64,000 nt of DNA from Quillaja saponaria (taxonomy: Eukaryota; Streptophyta; Magnoliopsida; Fabales; Quillajaceae), in contig CM055605.1 in the NCBI GenBank assembly GCA_029379385.1, positions 1,116,001 to 1,180,000 on the forward strand. The letters are read 5' to 3'. A program made the translations under genes and the position numbers. The notes under the pieces were generated by a model. That model saw nothing but the letters and a program-made list of their open reading frames with translations. It made no database searches and had not been told where the DNA came from. Below, in pieces: positions 48,797-61,545 of the stretch. How positions within the stretch are numbered: position 1 is the stretch's first letter; each line of letters opens with the position of its first letter.

Positions 48797-51700
48797 AATT
48801 AATCATTTTGCTTAAAAAATTATTGATTTTTTATGGGGTTTTATTTTATTTCCCCCTTTTTTACAATGTTAATTGAAATAGGCTGCAAAATCAGCCTTCT
48901 CTTGTTTTGTTTTTCATTATTAGAGAAAATCTTGAATTGTAATTGTACCACTATTTATTCGAATAATAGATATGAGGAAGACCACTTTTATTTCTCTGTT
49001 GTGGATTTTATCCTTAATGTAGTCTCTCATATTCTGCAGATTGAAGAAGATTTTGGTATTTCTTTGTATTCAGACAATGCTTTCTTTCTCTCTTTATGAC
49101 ATTAACAGAAAGTTTTGGCTAGTATTGGAATGATGGTTATTTGCCGTCTGCTATTAATTCCAGATTCCAGAATATTTTTGAGCTGGATTTTGTAGTGTAA
49201 ATGCTGGTCAAGTTCTACAGAATTGCTAGAAGAAGATAACGGATCTAAGGCAAAATCTTCCACACAACCCAGGTTTGCTTTATCTTCATCTCATCATCAT
49301 AAAAAGTGTAAAGTCGTTACACTTTCCCTGGAAAATTTCTGAATTCTTTGTTCTTTCCCGGATCACAAAATTATTCATAGCTTTCCTGCCTTTTGCTTTA
49401 ATATATGATTAACGATGTGTTATTTTGTTTCTTTGTTTTGCCACTTTTCTTGCTGGGTTTTGCTTTTAGTATTGAGTGAAGCATGCCATCTGGTCCACAA
49501 TTGTGTATTTTGGTAAAAAGGAAGTAAGTATATCGCTGTCTAGAACATACACTGTTGGGAGTGGAATTCTGCAGGACATTGTACGGCCAGATCTAGTATA
49601 TCTAATGTGTGACTACTCACGTGCCCTTTTCTCTGCTATCCATTTCTAGTTACTGTCTGAAATTGCTGTTTCCGAGATTAAAGAAGATTGGATTTACTTT
49701 CCAAAAACAGAAAGAGAAAGAAAGGCTTCGGTTTTAAGTCAGCTTCTATTTCTGGGTTGCATTGCCAAAGTCTAGACTAGCCTACTTGGATTCCCACTTC
49801 TAAATCTGAATAGGCCCAGTGGGTTGGGCCTCGTAGCCCATAGGATGTTATCTGGAACTGGAAGCAATGACCTTTACCATGAACCTATTTATATACTTTC
49901 TTTGGAAAGAAAAAAAAAACTACTTATAAACTTGGGGTAGTGTTTTTGTTGCCTATCTCAAGTATGAACTTTCAGGCCAAAAAAAAAAAAAAGTATGAAT
50001 TTCATTTCAGAAATTTCAGGATCTAAACAAACATTAGCAAAATCACAACCTAGTTTTTCTCAAGTTCAGTTCTGAGAAATCCTTGATGAAAGTTTAAAAA
50101 AAGAAAAAAAAGAAACAGAGCTTAAATTTATATGGGGAATGTTGACGAAAACTCCACCAATTTAATCTTTCTAATAGTAACATATAACTCTTCTAGATGA
50201 ATTGCAAGGAAACGACCATTAATTGTGGGAATCAAATAAAATAACTGAGTTTGGTCATACATAAACTTAGCCTAGAATCTTGATAATTATTTTTTATTTT
50301 TCTTTACAAATTTTTATATTGATGTTACAGTGACGAAACATATATACATAAAGCACTTTAAAGGTTAGGTTTTTGTTGGGAAGAATTTAAGGAGAGAAAT
50401 TAAAATTATAGGTAGGCTAGCCAAGCCCCAAGAGGCACGCCTCCCACAAATGTCAAAACTTGTGGATGGCATATAGTACAAAGGGACAATGTGTGAGTGA
50501 ATGAATGGTTGGAACTTGGAAAGTGAGGTGTGTGGTCTTGGCCCTTCTCAACAGTATGACGGCTAATGACAATGACCATGGTGGCTAAGAAATTCCCTCT
50601 TTTTATAAGTCAAAATATCTGGATTGTGTTTGTTCTATGGCTGACAATTCTATAATTCCTAAAGCACAATTCTTTCTAATCTATTACAACTGTTTTTGTT
50701 ATTCGGTTTTAAAAAGTAATGAAATTTTTCAACACAAACAAATTTAAGAAAATAACAAATTACTAATTTACTAATTCTTTCATTTAAAAGAAATACAGTA
50801 ATTGTCCAATTCAATTTCTTGCAAGTTAAGTTTTATTGACTTAAAAGATATGTGAATATTTCAAACATGATAAACATTGAGTTTGATTATAAGCAGGGTG
50901 TAAACGCGTCAACCTTGATTTATATTTGTTTAAAATTTGTGAATTCAAATTCAATTTAAACTCAACTTATTAAGAATTCTTTAAAAAATAAGTAGTCTAA
51001 AATCAAAAGGATTTAAAGCTTAACCAATTAGAAACAAACAAGACAATTTATTACTAAGCTATAATATTTTTTGTATGGAAATATATTTATTATATTAACA
51101 AGTCACATTTGTAAATTTATGAGCTGAATTTGTCAAAGTTTATATTCGATTCATTTAGTAAATAAAACCTTAATAAAACTCAAATTCAACTCGTAAAAAT
51201 AATTAAACATTCGTGTTAAATTTTTAATAAACTTGTCATGCTGGCGAAAAACTCCATTTATCTATACCCATAATTATAAGGAGAGAAGATGATCAAATGT
51301 ATTTTATGATGGAAGAATATAGAATAGCTGTTGGAAAGAAAGACAAAGAAATAAAAGACTTAGTGGGTCATGCAAATGAATTGTGGAGATGGTGGCTCAG
51401 CAAGGTTTCTCCACTTGCATTTTAAAATGATATTGTGTTTGAATTTTCGGTGGAAATTCAATTCTCTATTTGTCATCTAATTATTTGCAGCCTACACCGT
51501 AAAATATAATAATTTTTTTTATCATACATTATTATTATTAAATTCTCCATTATTTTAATCTTATTAATGTTCTCCAGTATTATTAATAATCAAATATAAA
51601 AAGAGTACAATCATTCGCGTAAAAATCACATATATTTGTCTAATAATGCAAGTGGTAAGTTTGCTTATTTTGACATTTATTTTATATTTAAAAGCACTAA

Positions 51701-52201
51701 GGGCAAGAAATTATTTCATATGTTGATTTTTGCTTAATATATTGTAAAAGAATTATTTTAACCGGTTTTTGTAAGACAATTGTTAATGTGATAAATATAT
51801 AAATTTTGTACTATTTATTATAGTAATTAATTATAATCTTAATATTATATAATAAATAATTTACCTTCAAGTTTCAAAACTTATATTTATTATATTTTAT
51901 CAAGTAGCATATTCATTAAAAAATTCTTATAAAATAATCTAATTAATAGTCAACATAAATGACCGCATATATTTGCTAAGTTCACCTAAAACACACACTT
52001 TAGTAATTGTAGTATAGTCCTAATTAGTAATGTGCAAGTGCAACCACCACACCATACCATGCCTTATTTCAATAAATTTACCTTTTTTTTTTTCCATCAA
52101 AATTATAAACAAAAATTATTTTTCTATTTGATTGATTATTAGATTGAGCACTCGAAAACCTCGAGTTGACAAAAGACGCAAAGTGTAACAATAACTAAAT
52201 G

Positions 52202-52210
52202 ACACGTGGC
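52202..52210 (+). promoter_or_regulatory. ABRE/G-box (ACACGTGGC) upstream of PP2C
   Basis: ACACGTGGC is the canonical ABA-responsive element core, about 610 bp upstream of the PP2C ATG. A single copy with no coupling element identified, so function is uncertain. Confidence 0.4.
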
Positions 52211-52709
52211 AGTCAACCCTTTAGTTCATCGACTATCTCGTCAGATCCAACGGTGAATATGGCACGATTTTCGAAGAATAATTAATTTTTGAGTTTTTTT
52301 TTTTTTCTCTTTGACTTTTTTGATTGCATTTAACTATTTCACCTTCCATTTTGCAATTCAAACAAAACAAACTCAACGCTCTTTAATCAGCGTGTGGGGC
52401 ACATTCACACATTGAATTTAATCAGGTTCATCGCTTTCAATAGGCCCCACTAAGTTGTTGTATACATTGTCGACTAGTCCTGGAGCGTGCACCACACACT
52501 TCCTAAATAGTTAATTGACGCGTAAACATCCTATATTATAGTTAAATCCGAACGTAAACTGGTGCGTTTCCTTTTAAAACATAAATTAGTCAACGCCCCA
52601 CATAGAAAATCCGGAACATTTTTTAAATAAAATAAAATGCGTGTTATTCTCATTTCTCAAAACCTTTAACCCTGAGTCAACGCTTCTTTCTCTGTCTCTC
52701 ACCTCAGCT

Positions 52710-52726
52710 CCCCCCCCCCCCCCCCC
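52710..52726 (+). repeat. 17-base poly-C tract in the PP2C leader
   Basis: An uninterrupted run of 17 C lies about 90 bp before the PP2C ATG within a CT-rich leader. Such runs are replication-slippage and sequencing-error prone, so the exact length may not be reliable. Confidence 0.9.
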
Positions 52727-52816
52727 TCTTCCTCCTCAGGCTCTCTTTCTATCTACACGAATCGGCCATGCACAATCGGTTTTAGTGAACTTGCTTGCTT
52801 CAGTTTTGAATTTCCG

Positions 52817-55800
52817 ATGGGCAACGGTTTTGGAAAGCTAACTGTCTGTTTTAAAGGCAGTGGAAATGGGCATCGAAGACAGGATATACCCGTTTTGATA
52901 TCGGATCCTCTTGATGAAGGTCTGGGCCACTCGTTCTGCTATGTCCGTCCAGACCCTTATAGTCTCTCTTCGTCTAAAGTTCACTCCGAGGAGACCACCA
53001 CCTTCCGAACAATCTCCGGCGCGTCTGTAAGTGCTAACACATCAACCCCTCTATCTACTGCCTTTGATCTTTATTCGTATAATAGTATTGATAGAGCTGC
53101 GGCTTTTGAGAGCTCAACTTCTTTTGCTTCTCTTCCTCTGCAACCAATCCCCCGAAATTTTATAAATTCTGGTCCATTTTCGGGAAATCTGGGTGGAATT
53201 CCAGGATCGGGACCCCTCGAAAGAGGGTTTTTATCTGGCCCAATTGAGCGTGGATTTATGTCAGGTCCGATTGATCGTGGATTGTTCTCGGGTCCTCTGG
53301 AAAAGGGTTTCTCTGATCAGTTTCAAAGAAGCTTTTCGCATGGCGATTTTGGTTTTAGACGTAGATCACGAAAAAGCCGATGGATTCAAGCTCTTCAGAA
53401 AGTAATATCGAAAACCTTATCTCGGGGTCAGAACTCGATTGTTGCTCCGATTAAAGGGGTTCCCACGGTGAAGGAACCGGAATGGATTGTTGGACCCGAG
53501 AAGCACAATGAGAATTTAACTGTAAGTAGCCTAAATTTCAGTAGTGATGGGAGTTTAGTCGATGACTACTCTTTTGATTGTCAAAATCTTCAATGGGCTC
53601 AGGGGAAAGCAGGGGAGGACCGAGTTCACGTCGTAGTTTCAGAAGAGCACGGTTGGGTTTTCGTGGGGATTTACGATGGATTCAATGGTCCTGATGCTCC
53701 TGATTTCCTTTTATCAAACCTGTACCCCGCGGTGCATAAAGAGCTCAAGGGTTTATTGTGGGATGAAAATTTTGAGTCCGTATCCACTGAAGCAGCCCCT
53801 GCCTCCTCCCCTGTCCAATCTGAAAACTCTAATTTTGAAATGGAAGAATCGTTACCCAGTAGTGAGAGTGACCTTGTGAAGAATCATATGGTGGATGGTC
53901 GTTTTCAGTGTGTTGAGCAAGAGAATCATCCGTGTGCAAGTGGAAATGCGAATTTTGATTCTAATTCGACAAGAAAGCGAGTCAAGAATTCAAAGGATAA
54001 GTATAGAGGCACAGCAAAGAAATGGGAGGAGAATCATAGAAGGTGGAAGTGTGAATGGGATCGTGAAAGATTAGAGCTAGATAGAAGATTAAGGGAACAG
54101 TTGAATCGGTCTGGATCAGATGGTACAAACGCAATCAATCACTCAGATGTATTGAAAGCTCTTTCTCAAGCTCTGAGAAAAACAGAGGAGGCTTATTTGG
54201 ATACTGCAGATCAGATGGTTATGGAAAATCCTGAATTAGCATTAATGGGTTCATGTGTTATGGTAATGCTTATGAAGGGAGAGGACGTTTATGTTATGAA
54301 TGTAGGTGATAGTAGAGCTGTGTTAGCTCAGAAGGCGGAACCTGATTATTGGCTTGGGAAGATTCGGCAGGACTTGGAAAGAATCAATGAAGAAACAATG
54401 CATGATCTTGAATCATGTGACAGCGATAGATCAAATATGGTTCCTACTCTAAGTGCTTGCCAACTTACGGTGGATCATAGCACCAGTGTAGAAGAGGTGA
54501 ATAGTTTAGTTTTACATTTCTTGTGGTTTAACGTGTTTAGCTTATTTTGACTATTTTCACCAAAATTGTCATTTTTATCTGTACTGTTGATTATAAGAAC
54601 TTAATGTCCATTTCAGGAAGTCGAAAGAATCAAAATTGAACACCCAGATGATTCTTGTGCTGTAATGAATGATCGTGTCAAGGGTTCCTTGAAGGTTACC
54701 CGGGCCTTTGGTGCCGGATTTCTTAAACAGGTTGGTATCAGATGTTACATTCTAAGAAATTATGGAACAACTGCTTCCTGCCATTTTCAAATTTGCTTGT
54801 TCATGCATCGATCATCTCATGTTATATAAGTACATGTTAGGACTCAAATCAGAGATGAAAAACACCATAACTCGAACTACTTTGTCTCCTATACTTTGAC
54901 AGTCTCTTTTATATCCAATTCAAAGATGAAGATTTAAGTGTGTTGTAGCCTGTTGTAGCCTGTTGTAGTAGATAACTAGATATACCACTGTATGTAGTTA
55001 TCTTTGTTGTTACAAAAAGCAATGGAAACAAATCACTTAAGGATGTTAAGAAGCATGTGAACTTAGACAACATGATGTATATTGTAATAGTTTGTTTAAA
55101 ATTGACTTCCTAAGAACCAAATGACTTCAGTTTCTGTTCACTGAACTGATTCGGCTTCTAAAGCATTATTCTGAGAGGGACCCATGAATTATTGTTTATA
55201 ATCCTATTAGTGGAATATCGTTTTCTAATAGAGAATGTAAGTAAAGTTTCTAGGCAGAAGTGCTGAGAATATGATACATACTACTCTGCACTTGGAATAC
55301 TTAAAAGACTGTTTTCTTTTCCCTTTGGGGTAATTTTCTCTTCTATGGCTGCAATGTTATGTTATATGCTTTTACTTACGCCTTTTTTTCTATGGAATCT
55401 TTGCAGCCTAAGTGGAATAATGCTCTTTTGGAGATGTTCAGAATAGACTACATTGGGACTTCCCCTTACATCACTTGCTTCCCATCTCTAAAGCACCATA
55501 GATTAGTCCCGAAGGACAAATTTTTGATTTTATCTTCTGATGGGCTATATCAATACTTAACAAATGAAGAAGCTGTTGCTGAAGTTGAACTTTTTATCAC
55601 ATTACAACCTGAAGGAGACCCGGCACAACATTTGGTCGAGGAAGTGCTGTTTCGGGCTGCTAAAAAGGCTGGTATATTTCAAAATTTCATTTGGAAATAA
55701 CTCGTCTACAACTAAGAATTAACAAAAGGAAATGTTGCTTATTCTTTTCAATCATCTTGTTTTGCAGGGTTGGATTTTCATGAGTTGCTTGAAATACCAC

Positions 55801-55883
55801 AAGGTGATCGACGGCGTTACCATGACGATGTTTCAATCATTGTTATTTCTTTGGAGGGAAGAATATGGAGATCATGTGTATAA
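52817..55883 (+). CDS. Protein phosphatase 2C, POLTERGEIST/PLL type
   Basis: POL and PLL1 are membrane-associated PP2C phosphatases acting downstream of CLAVATA-type receptor kinases in meristem and vascular control. Exons 52817-54496, 54617-54730, 55407-55671 and 55768-55883 give 724 aa with perfect phase. MGNGFGK offers Gly2 for myristoylation. The N-terminal extension has four near-repeats of GP-L/I-E/D-R/K-G (GPLERG, GPIERG, GPIDRG, GPLEKG), as in POL. The catalytic domain starts at KAGEDRV and includes [40 protein letters not shown] and [10 protein letters not shown], preserving the metal-binding Asp/Gly residues. The usual long charged insertion splits the domain ([20 protein letters not shown]). 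POL versus PLL1 is not decided. Confidence 0.93.
54941..54968. repeat. 10-bp tandem repeat in PP2C intron 2
   Basis: The unit tgttgtagcc occurs 2.8 times in a row. Confidence 0.9.
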
Positions 55884-57526
55884 GCAATGGAAACCATAGA
55901 TTAGAAAAATATATATATCTATATCATGCCGCTGGAAGGTCAGGCATTTCCTTTTTGCTGTTTTTTCCCAACTGCTCACCTTTGTGGAAACACCAAATTA
56001 AGCTCTGAGGAATGCAGAGTACATAGCATAAGGGAACTTAGTTTTGTAATTGACTGGGTGATGAATTGTGTAAAGGTGTAAAAGCTGGTGTTTCTTTGAT
56101 TATTATAGATTGCCATACAAAATTAGTGACATTCCCAAAAACCTTTTTTGTTGGGCATTTGCACTACCATCAATCCTAATTCTTTCATTTCATCTGGGCA
56201 TCTGAATATTTTCTACTTTCTGAATATAAACAATTCCATACATTTTGTCCTACATCTCATCTAGTAATTATTCTTCTCCCTAAATAGAATCGACCTTTTA
56301 ATTTGGTTTATTAAATTCATTGCAGATGGGGGAGTGAGATTGGTGTCAGATGCATCAGTCACTAATAAATACCTGTCATTTCATCATTAATTTTGAAACC
56401 AAGAACTCAGACATAATCTCCTTATTCAACCAATTAATCAGAAGCTTTACCATGCAATACTACTTGAACTTTGGGGGAACCAATCAAAAATGCTTTTATG
56501 GGGATCTTTGACCCCCAAAAACTTACTGGGAAAAACACTTGCAGATATTGGCAATGTTGGAACTTGGAAGTCAAGTGAATTTAACTTCAAGGGCATCTAA
56601 GATTTGTTTGGATGCCAAGAAAATAAGAACGTACTTTAACAATTTGCTGATCTCAGTAAGTAGTTTTGGCAATGGAGTATCATCGAGTTTGTTTGAAGTT
56701 TTAAGTAGTGGTTCTTGTTTGTAAGAATTTATTAACCACCTCTACTCACTTTTAAATAGTTTATAGTTTACCTATATTCTCATATTTTTTATGTTTTTTA
56801 TTTTTATGAAACTTGCATTTGACAACCTTTACTAAACATAAAACTGTGACAACGACTAATCTTAAAGCTCTAAATTTATTTATAATTTAATCTAAAATTG
56901 TATTAAGACATGATTTGGTAAAGTTTGTCAAGTTATCCTGAAATATATACCAAGACAAAATTCGTTACAATGTAGTGAATTGTGTTAAAAAATATATATA
57001 CTCGGTGAAATATGTACAATATGTATTAATACCCAAATTGATAGTCTTACTATAAAAGATAGTTAGATAATCAACTAAATTCAAATTGGCAAATGTCAAC
57101 CAGGAAAAAGAAAAGTTGATTTATTTTTAGGCGGACAAACCTGCAGAGCCTTTCTTCAAGCAATTTCATTAAGCCTCATTACGATTTGGTAGCTTAAAGG
57201 GCTTATCAAACCTCTAGGATCCAAATTTGAGCCCATTTACTTTCGGTCCATCGAGCCCAATATTAGTCAATTTGGGCTACCGTCAAGATTTTGAATCAAC
57301 CATTTGCGGAAAAAAGAGTGGGGTTAGACCAGCCGGTAAACACGGAATTACAGATCGAAACGACACGTGTCACGACCAACTTCAATCTCGTTTGCATAAT
57401 CGGTGGATGGTAATTTAAAAAAGCGAATTCCGTTAAAGCTGCTCACTTTTTTGGAACCCAAAGGCGGGCAGCTTGAGATCGGAGCCTCCTTTTTCCCATC
57501 GACGCCATTTCTGAGGATTTCTTCAG
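55884..57526. other. PP2C 3' UTR, spacer and actin promoter
   Basis: No coding gene. The left part is the PP2C 3' UTR; from about 57120 the sequence turns more GC-rich towards the actin leader. GACACGTGTC, a perfect 10-bp palindrome around a G-box, lies at 57362-57371, and the non-coding leader exon runs up to a donor at 57526/57527 (TTCAG/GTCAAT). Confidence 0.6.
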
Positions 57527-58481
57527 GTCAATAATCTCTCACAATGCTCCATTTTTTCTCTTGTATTCTGTTGGGTTCGGAAAGGAATAGGAAAGTTGTG
57601 AACTTTTCCTCTTCCTCTTAAGATTTTCGTTTCCATTTCCCGTCATTTCTTGTGGGCAAAACATAAGCAACATTATTTTGTTATTATACTTTCATGAATG
57701 GATCTATGCCATTATGTATCTGTGTTCCCATGCAATGAAATTCTGGATATATTTACTGCCGTTGTGATGTGAATTTTCTGATTTGTTGGCACTGATCGTT
57801 ATTTCAGTATTGGCGGATCTATTGAGACGTAAAGTTTCTGCTTTTAATATTTTATTATATGTTATTGATTGAAACTCAGAAGAATTTAATGTGATATATG
57901 CTCATCGTCCGAATGTATACGGTTTCATTTTATTGCTCCTTTATAGATATGGGTACATTTGTAATGGAAAGAGCCTGTACATTGTTGTATATAGAACACC
58001 TGAGTGCAACATGTTTTTTTGCTGACAATGTTGGACGGGATGGGCTAAGACTATGGTTAATTTCATTGTCATTTTGTGCATATGATTATTGTTCATTACT
58101 TCATCTGATATTATGGGTCTCTTTCAGCTACTTACAGGCATGATAAATTTGAAGTTTTTAACCTATCCCCTTTGGAATGAGTCATTGTTGGTCCAAAATG
58201 TAGGAGCTTTAGAGGTTACTGCTTTATTGAACAAAGAAATGTGGAAGATCCCAGGATCTGTTAGTTTTTGTATTACACCAGATTGGATTTGGACATATTC
58301 CTTTGATAATGCTTATCGCTATTATCTGAATTCCGGAAGTGCTACAAATTGTGAATTGTGTACTAAATCTTAAAAAAAAAAAGAAAAAAAAAGGAATTCT
58401 TTTATTTTATTTTTTGTATCTCATTAGATCTTGGTTCTCAATGTTATAACCATGTACCTTGCTTTAACCAGACTGTGACAG
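57527..58481 (+). other. 5'-UTR leader intron of the actin gene
   Basis: The donor CAG/GTCAAT and the acceptor (gactgtgacag) three bases before the ATG define an intron of about 955 bp. Plant actin genes characteristically carry a leader intron just upstream of the start codon, often with an expression-enhancing effect. The ORFs inside it (57898-58373) have no family match and are not called. Confidence 0.75.
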
Positions 58482-58484
58482 AAG

Positions 58485-58757
58485 ATGGCAGACGCTGAGG
58501 ATATTCAACCACTTGTCTGTGACAATGGGACAGGCATGGTTAAGGTACCTTATGTAGATACTTGTATTTCCAGAGTTCACAAATGATGAGCCAGTTTTTC
58601 TGTGTTTTCTGTGTTTTCTGTGTCTTGCATCAAAATGAATGGTATCATTACCTTCTCTAGTTATTCTAAACCCATGCATTGTAACTTTCAGGCTGGATTC
58701 GCTGGAGATGATGCTCCAAGGGCTGTCTTTCCTAGCATTGTTGGTCGCCCCCGTCAT

Positions 58758-58798
<41 letters not shown>

Positions 58799-60224
58799 TG
58801 GTGATGAGGCTCAGTCCAAGCGTGGCATATTAACTCTGAAATATCCCATTGAGCATGGTATTGTGAGTAACTGGGATGACATGGAGAAGATCTGGCATCA
58901 CACCTTCTTTAATGAACTCCGCGTGGCCCCTGAGGAGCACCCAGTGCTACTCACAGAAGCACCTCTCAACCCAAAGGCTAACCGTGAGAAAATGACGCAG
59001 ATTATGTTTGAGACCTTCAACACGCCTGCTATGTATGTTGCAATCCAGGCTGTTCTCTCCCTTTATTCTAGTGGTCGTACAACTGGTAAGTCATTTACTG
59101 GTGTAAGGAACAATTTGTGTTCAACTATGTGTCAATTTATAGAATGTTGAGATGATTGATAAATGTAAACATGAGATTTTTTTGAATTTTTTTTATAAGA
59201 TTCATGTAGCAGTCCAAGGGGATCCATAATCCCAGGATTTGTTGATTGTTGGTCTAAGCTGTATTCTGGCTTATGAAATTCATGCTTAAATTGCAAATCA
59301 ATACCAGCAATAATCTAACAACAATGAGTTGAACTTAGTGGTCAAATTGAGGTTGTGTGATTTGGCTATAAATTCTATATATGGTTATTTGTTTTTCAAA
59401 ATTTGTGCAGGTATTGTCCTGGACTCTGGAGATGGAGTCAGCCATACTGTCCCCATTTATGAGGGTTATGCTCTCCCACATGCCATCCTCCGTCTTGACT
59501 TAGCAGGGCGTGACCTTACTGATGGTCTGATGAAAATTCTGACTGAGCGTGGTTATTCCTTCACCACAACAGCTGAGCGTGAAATTGTAAGGGATGTGAA
59601 GGAAAAATTGGCATATATTGCCCTTGACTATGAGCAAGAGCTTGAAACTTCCAAAACAAGCTCCAGTGTTGAGAAGAGCTATGAGTTGCCTGATGGACAA
59701 GTCATCACCATTGGTGCTGAGCGTTTCCGATGCCCAGAAGTCCTTTTCCAGCCATCCATGATTGGAATGGAAGCTGCAGGCATTCATGAGACCACATACA
59801 ATTCTATCATGAAGTGTGATGTTGATATTCGGAAGGACTTGTATGGTAATATTGTTCTTAGTGGTGGATCTACCATGTTCCCGGGTATTGCTGACCGAAT
59901 GAGCAAGGAAATTACTGCTTTGGCCCCAAGTAGCATGAAGATCAAGGTCGTAGCTCCACCAGAGAGAAAGTACAGTGTGTGGATTGGAGGCTCCATCTTA
60001 GCTTCTCTCAGCACTTTTCAACAGGTAAGTTTCTTAATTTATGCTTATTATGTTAATAAGGGCACTGGTTTTCCATGTCCAATTGATGAATCTGTGTCAA
60101 GTATTTCAAATACTATAGAAGTAGAGTACTTATGATATAACTTTTCTTTGCAATGCAGATGTGGATTGCAAAAGCAGAGTATGATGAGTCTGGTCCTTCA
60201 ATTGTACACAGGAAATGCTTTTAA
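58485..60224 (+). CDS. Actin, reproductive-class (ACT1/3/11/12-like) by diagnostic residues
   Basis: Filament-forming cytoskeletal ATPase. Exons 58485-58544, 58692-59085, 59411-60024 and 60159-60224 give 377 aa. Introns follow codons 20 and 355 and interrupt codon 152, the conserved plant actin positions, and phase is perfect. Nucleotide-binding motifs [15 protein letters not shown] and [12 protein letters not shown] are intact, and the end is [11 protein letters not shown]. Residues such as [32 protein letters not shown] and MWIAKAEY fit reproductive-class actins rather than vegetative ACT7 (NVPAMY, GYMFTTT, SKSEY). Unusual changes are HTFFNELRV (usual HTFYNELRV), LYSSGRTT (usual LYASGRTT) and LTDGLMK. 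Confidence 0.96.
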
Positions 60225-61545
60225 TTGTGAATGGTGGGCATTGTGGAAGTGCAATGTCCTGTTTTTACATTACAGTTGCACCTTGCAAGGTTAAACTTTT
60301 CACTTTACTTTTTTTTTCTGTGTCTACTGCTGCTACAACAGTGACTAGGAGGTGGCAAAGATTTCATTCGTTCATTATTTACTTTTTTTCTTTTTTCAGC
60401 AAATGTTGAACAATTCTAATCCAATGCTATTCAATTTATTATTTATTTCTTGCTTGCCCATTTTCTGTAAACTAAAAATGGGATTTGCTATTGTATCCAA
60501 CCAATGAGAGCCCCATTTGTTTCTCCTTCCATCTTTGGTCTAATAACTGTAGGTTTTGCAAACATTCTGTAGAGTCAGACCAAAAGAAAAAGACATCCTG
60601 TACTTGGGTTAGTGTTATTTTCTTAATTAACTTCAGCTCAATTCTAACTATATATAGCATCATTTTTTCTTCAAATGTTTGGAGAAATTATATGAATGTT
60701 ATCTATCATTATCAAAAAATAACTATAATACTAACGAAAAAAATAACACTTTGTTGAAATTGAGTGGTTTAAATTTGACATAAATATTATTATTATTTGC
60801 TTGTCAAATTTTTTTGAGATAGATTATTATTTTGTCTCATTTCAAATAATATTTTTATTCTTAATATTACATATATTTTTCACTTACCACTACTTGATCT
60901 CACATATTCACCTAATCAATTATATATTTTTGTTCCTCTCAACTTTGTTTTTTTTCATTAAACAATTAATCTCTTTGTTTTTATATGCTAGTTTTAATTA
61001 GAAAAACAAAATGATAGTATGAAAAAAAAAATACTTCAAATAAAATGAATATTTTTATTTGTTATAAATAAAAGAATTAGACTGTGTTTCATAATTATAA
61101 TTTTTAATTCTAAAGACATTTTAATGAATTGAATTATAAAATTTAATTTATTTTTTATTTTTTTCTAAACATAATGTAATTATTATATTTTATTATAAAA
61201 ATTAGTAAATTAATAATAAAAATGATTGGATTAATAATTTCAAATATATAAAGTAACCCAAAAAACCACATGTTAAATAAAAATATAATAAACTACAAGA
61301 AGATAATGTAAAATTTGGCCTACAATCGTTTTCTTTAGTCCACTTTTCCAATCTAGTCTTACCTCGCACTAACCACGTTATCAAGTCACAGCAAAAGTCA
61401 AGCCTCCCGGAGAAAGAATCCAAAAAAAAATTGTCAAAATTTTCCACAAAATCTCACTCAATTATGAAAATTTAAATTTCCACCTACATGTATATAGTCA
61501 ATTCTATGTACGGAATCCGGTGACCCTCAGAATTTCCAGCTGAGA
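60225..61545. other. Actin 3' UTR and spacer to the U-box gene
   Basis: Very AT-rich from about 60700 to 61250 and without a recognised gene. The right end (61490-61545) is the probable leader of the U-box gene. Confidence 0.6.

Larger units (their letters stand above)
48797..52816. other. Intergenic spacer between FLA4 and PP2C
   Basis: The FLA4 3' UTR is on the left; the remainder is AT-rich without recognised coding or transposon content, though 49700-50600 is more mixed in base composition. The right 700 bp is the PP2C promoter and leader. Confidence 0.6.

Noticed and set aside
48797..49099. Plus-strand ORF after FLA4
   Set aside because: T-rich 3' UTR sequence giving a Phe/Leu-rich translation that only mimics a membrane protein.
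52641..52841. ORF across the poly-C tract before PP2C
   Set aside because: The frame depends on the length of a 17-C run and overlaps the true start; it is leader sequence.
58464..58784. Minus-strand ORF with an RKH repeat opposite actin
   Set aside because: The repeat comes from a short slippage array (ctgtgttttctgtgtttt) in the first actin intron; it is an antisense shadow.
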